Below, piece after piece: positions 26,828 through 29,877 of a DNA stretch of 29,877 nt. Source of the stretch: Ichthyosporea sp. XGB-2017a (lineage: Eukaryota; Opisthokonta; Ichthyosporea); assembly GCA_002811675.1 (NCBI GenBank), contig PDIM01010337.1, positions 219,062 to 248,938 of the forward strand, written 5' to 3'. The notes below the pieces were generated by a model. It did no database searches. It was given only the letters and a program-made list of their open reading frames with translations, and was not told the origin of the DNA. Position 1 is the first letter of the stretch, and each line of letters begins with the position of its first letter. The position numbers and the translations under genes are program-made.

Positions 26828-28621
26828 TCAGAGGCACAAGTTCTTGAGCCTTTTTCTTCCCCTTTGCGTTATTTCATGCTGAGGCCCAAGGGCTTCAAAT
26901 ACATCTAGAAGTAATTTTTTCGCAGCAGACTCGTTCCAGTCCATGTCTTTTCGTATCATGTCCAGACAGAGCTTTACCCCTTCTTCATAATGACCTTCTG
27001 CCAATATTTTTCGAGTATATTCATAAGCGGCAGTCATATCTGCCATATCTGTACCATACACCTTTTCTTTAAGCAATTGAAGCTCCTCAGGGTCTGGACT
27101 ATTGGCCAAAGCAAGCCGATCCCTTGTTACCCCTCCCAGACGGGATATTCTACCAAGGCTGAGAGCCTGCTTAATACCTGGCATTTCTTCAATTTTTTCT
27201 ATGCGATTGAAGAGCAGATTTTCTAATTTTTCCCACACACTGACAGCATCTGTATATTTGCCCATATAAATGAAACACCTGAAGGCTCCACCATAAGCTT
27301 CGGCTTTCTGTTCAAAACTACTTGCACTGTCTACAATAATCCCCATATATTTGGGTAGGGCAGCTTCAGCAGACTCCTTTGCCTCCGATGATTCAAGGGA
27401 AAAAATGTTCATTAAGTCTTCAGCAGCAGAATTTAATGCATCTTTGAAAATCTTATCTATTTGGCCTGGCTTATCTAAAAAATCCTCTTCTTTGAGGGGT
27501 GCATCTATTCCAAACGAAGTTTTTATCCGAACAAACATCTCATGCAGATTTCGAAACGGAATATAAGAAAGCTGCTGATAACCTTCTTTACCCTCAGATT
27601 CTTCTTGAGCGCAATTGTCGAAATTTTCGCCATGCATATGGCGAACAGGGCTTAATATTTCAACCACAGAGCCCGACTGAGTTACATATATAGTAGGTGT
27701 AGTGCTGACTTGTAGTCTATGTCGCAAAGCAGGGTGTTTGTCAACATCTGCAAGCGCAAGAAGCAGTGTTCTGGATTTCGCTGTAGAATATTAGAATTGA
27801 ATTTATCAAAGAAAAAGATTTTGTTATTATTTCATGACGTTCCAGAATTCTATCAAATGAAAAATTAAAACTTAACTTACATCCTACTGTTAAAGTATTT
27901 ATGGTTGCAATATACTGAGCAAGCTTTGACGCAAGAATAACTGACGACTGCTGTTTAGGCGAATGGGCAAAAATAATAATGGGCGATGAAGTCGATGATA
28001 AAACGCCCTCTAAATTCGTTGGCGTCACAATTTGAATCATCTAAGATCATGATTAAGCCACACGACATGTTATTCTTAGTACTCATAAACATCGATCAGT
28101 GTATTAATTCCTTTAATAGTGCAAAAAAAGCTTACCTCTGAATGAAGCTCCGCAAGATGTACAAGATCCCCACCATCTACGTCCAAAGAGGATATATCAT
28201 TTCCCTCGTATTTTTTTTTTTCTTTTTGAGAGAACATTTCTCTTTTTGGTCCATCAAGATTCGATTCGTTGTAGTTTTGGGAACTCGTAAAGGTCCTTAT
28301 CTTCATTCCACCCCCAAAGACACAAAGTTTAAGACTTTTGGACTGGCTGCATAACGTCTCGCTCAGTAAGGGCCAGGGGGTGAGAACTTGGCTAAGCATC
28401 GAACGATTTGCAGCACATATTCTAAGCCTGGAGTAGTTACGAGACGATACCCTAGTGTGTAATAAAGAGCAAGCTGGACGCGGCACTTTACACCAAGGGG
28501 CAATAAAGTTGCAGTTAGCTCTGATATATTTAGCACACGAAAAAATGGATGCGCTGCTAGCCATGTTACTGCTAGCAGTAGCAGAGTAAACTCCGCGTCC
28601 AAAAATTAAGGACGTGCTCAT
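26828..28621 (-). CDS. Mitochondrial CnoX/YbbN-like protein: thioredoxin fold without cysteines plus TPR domain
   Basis: Three exons on the minus strand, 28621-28136, 28040-27881 and 27780-26828, encode 532 residues. Exon 1 (162 residues) starts with a Ser/Ala/Arg-rich, acid-free stretch (to about 80) that looks like a mitochondrial presequence. The thioredoxin fold begins exactly at exon 2: MIQIVTPTNLEGVL, then IIIFAHSPKQQSSVILASKL, where the usual WCGPC is replaced by HSPKQQ (residues 188-193). LLLALADVDKHPALRHRLQV and the cis-Pro loop TTPTIYV (Pro244) follow. The C-terminus has helical repeats ending in ILAEGHYEEGVKLCLDMI and a KKLLLDVFEALGP block, the hallmark of the bacterial CnoX/YbbN tail. 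CnoX is a chaperone-like holdase that works with GroEL; a similar mitochondrial role is inferred. The first ATG (28621) is preferred over the frame's TTG. AATAAA is 16 nt past the stop. Confidence 0.8.
27781..27880 (-). other. Intron 2 (100 bp) of the CnoX-like gene
   Basis: Read on the minus strand: donor GTAAGT from 27880 and acceptor CTACAG ending at 27781, with TTCTAAT about 13 nt before the AG as a possible branch site. It is a phase-1 intron; the split codon T/CG gives Ser216, and the joined sequence restores a normal thioredoxin beta strand. Confidence 0.88.
28041..28135 (-). other. Intron 1 (95 bp) of the CnoX-like gene
   Basis: Read on the minus strand: donor GTAAGC from 28135 and acceptor CTTAG ending at 28041. 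Phase 0: exon 1 ends ELHSE and exon 2 begins with an internal ATG codon. The intron falls precisely between the presequence region and the thioredoxin domain. Confidence 0.82.
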
Positions 28622-28953
28622 GACCAATCGCTGAACTAGATATTCAGTTGTATTTTAGAGAAGTGGCGTTTTTTGACCACTACGATGACTACGCAGGTAC
28701 GCGCACGCATGCGGTTTTGAACAAACGGACTATTCAACAAGACTCCCCAACCAGTAGTTTCGAGATAAACTGCTCAATATTATTGTAAACTACGATTTAT
28801 GCACGCGAAAACGTAATGTTCGGGCATCTTAGACTCGATTATAAAAGTTGCCATGAGATCCACATGAGCACAACAGCACAAAGGCGCAAGACAAAGGCTT
28901 TTATACAACTACACCAGCTGTCCAGTTCAAATTATAAGTAAGGCATACGTTGC

Positions 28954-29120
28954 GCACTAAATCTTCGAGATCGAGGCCACTAAAGTGATATTAATGCACT
29001 AAATCTTCGAGATCGAGAGTGATATTAATGCACTAAATCTTCGAGATCGAGAGTGATATTAATGCACTAAATCTTCGAGATCGAGAGTGATATTAATGCA
29101 CTAAATCTTCGAGAACGAGG
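28954..29120 (+). repeat. 34-bp non-coding tandem repeat, about 4.7 copies
   Basis: Copies start at 28954, 28996, 29030, 29064 and 29098. The unit begins GCACTAAATCTTCGAGATCG and ends AGAGTGATATTAAT. The first copy has 8 extra bases (42 bp) and the last is partial with ATCG changed to AACG. The middle three are identical, which indicates recent expansion. Confidence 0.95.
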
Positions 29121-29758
29121 CAGGTGTCAGAGTTACAGTTGCGCCCAAGTTACAGACGCACGTACTACGTACTGAATACCCCGTCTAGCCCCTATTCCTC
29201 CTCCCTACTAGAGGCCGCGTCATTATGGGGATCAGCTGGCCGCGCGCGGTACGGAGTTACGGCGAAAGTGGCCGGCGGAAACAAACTGACGTTTAAACTA
29301 TGGACTACCCGAATGTCAAGAAACACCGGCCGATTGGGGTGTACACATTTTTAATTTAGTATATTTTCTTAATTACGGTTCGCCCATTTTTTTCAAAAAA
29401 ATTACCGTTTGAAAGAGGAGGTTAAATGCCATGCATGGATCGATCCTGGCGTAGAAGATGGGCCTCACACAATTAAACCAATTTAAAGCAAGACGTATAA
29501 AAACCGCGCGGTGTTAAAGATTTATTACAGTTACTTTTTCTTCCCAAGCACGCGGCTATGCAGTAGTCCTGAAATATTTAACTGCCTTACAACGTATCCC
29601 CGCGCGCGCCTGCTACTAGACGTATACGTACCGGCATCTTCGACCTTCGAAGTGTTTTTGCGCGGGTAATATGGCGTACTGGCTCGAGGATAAGCGTACT
29701 ATATATTACTGTAGTTGGATGTAAGCAAGAGCGATAGATTAGCTTTGCTTAGTGGATC

Positions 29759-29819
29759 CACGTGTAGGGTTAACACGTGTACCTTTCATTGACAGGGTCA
29801 ATGACAGACGCATTGTCTG
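29759..29819. repeat. Cluster of three inverted repeats
   Basis: CACGTGT/ACACGTG (29759-29765 and 29773-29779, 7-nt spacer), TCATTGAC/GTCAATGA (29786-29793 and 29797-29804, 3-nt spacer) and CAGAC/GTCTG (29805-29809 and 29815-29819). The arms are perfect. Each could be a dimeric protein site or a small hairpin. Confidence 0.7.
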
Positions 29820-29877
29820 ATTCCCTTATTTTGTGTCCGCATTTGTCTGAAGCTTATTTTATGCCAAGCTTATTTAT

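Larger units (their letters stand above)
28622..29877. other. Gene-free, CpG-rich flank with repeats
   Basis: The last 1.26 kb contains no ORF I can support. It is richer in CG dinucleotides than the rest of the window (for example CGCGCGCGG near 29241 and CCGCGCGCGCC near 29599), and holds the 34-bp tandem repeat and an inverted-repeat cluster. The CnoX-like promoter must lie in its first few hundred bases. A gene may start beyond the window. Confidence 0.5.

Noticed and set aside
28954-29120. CRISPR array
   Set aside because: The 34-bp units are directly abutting with no unique spacers, and the genome is eukaryotic.
29124-29354. A 76-residue plus-strand ORF with a non-ATG start
   Set aside because: No ATG, no domain and no neighbouring signals; CpG-rich random frame.
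29762-29775. Telomeric repeat (AGGGTTA)
   Set aside because: Only a single copy within an inverted repeat; no tandem TTAGGG run.

Overview
The window is nuclear DNA from a compact, gene-dense eukaryote. I place eleven protein genes in 29.9 kb: four on one strand run early, the rest are mixed. Four GT-AG introns of 83-100 bp (in three genes) and AATAAA signals at the 3' end of every gene argue against a bacterial or trypanosomatid source. A TLE/Groucho-type WRPW C-terminus, a SMIM30-like microprotein and SRF-type CArG boxes between genes are more at home in the animal/fungal (opisthokont) lineage, so an intron-poor unicellular relative of animals is my best guess. The species is not recognisable and a stramenopile or other protist is not excluded.

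Layout. 159-8625 holds housekeeping and regulatory genes: an Rxt3-like Sin3/Rpd3 histone deacetylase subunit (+), a 69-residue SMIM30-like membrane microprotein (-), a cyclophilin with an N-terminal extension and no CsA-binding Trp (+), a putative transcriptional regulator ending in WRPW behind the longest gene-free stretch of the region (+), the BCAS2/SPF27 subunit of the Prp19 splicing complex (+) and an SLC25A32/FLX1-type mitochondrial folate/FAD carrier (-).

9107-14737 is one very large, lineage-specific gene (+) with two coding tandem arrays: a 168-bp (56-residue) array interrupted by an assembly gap, and a 72-bp (24-residue) charged-helix array with a 144-bp higher-order alternation. 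An 83-bp intron connects it to a coiled-coil C-terminus. 15268-20641 holds two secreted trypsin/V8-like serine protease paralogues placed tail to tail, one ending in a GPI-anchor-like tail and the other in a mucin-like Thr stalk plus a separate C-terminal domain. 21399-26312 (-) encodes a 1637-residue protein with about 27 Sel1 repeats. 26828-28621 (-) is a three-exon gene for a mitochondrial CnoX/YbbN-like thioredoxin-fold/TPR protein that lacks redox cysteines. The last 1.25 kb is gene-free, CpG-rich, and carries a 34-bp tandem repeat and a cluster of inverted repeats.

The genes do not form one pathway. The most notable signals are the WRPW protein, five CArG boxes confined to promoters here (including the promoters of the WRPW gene, the repeat gene and both proteases), the microprotein, and the repeat-phase prediction of the true gap length.
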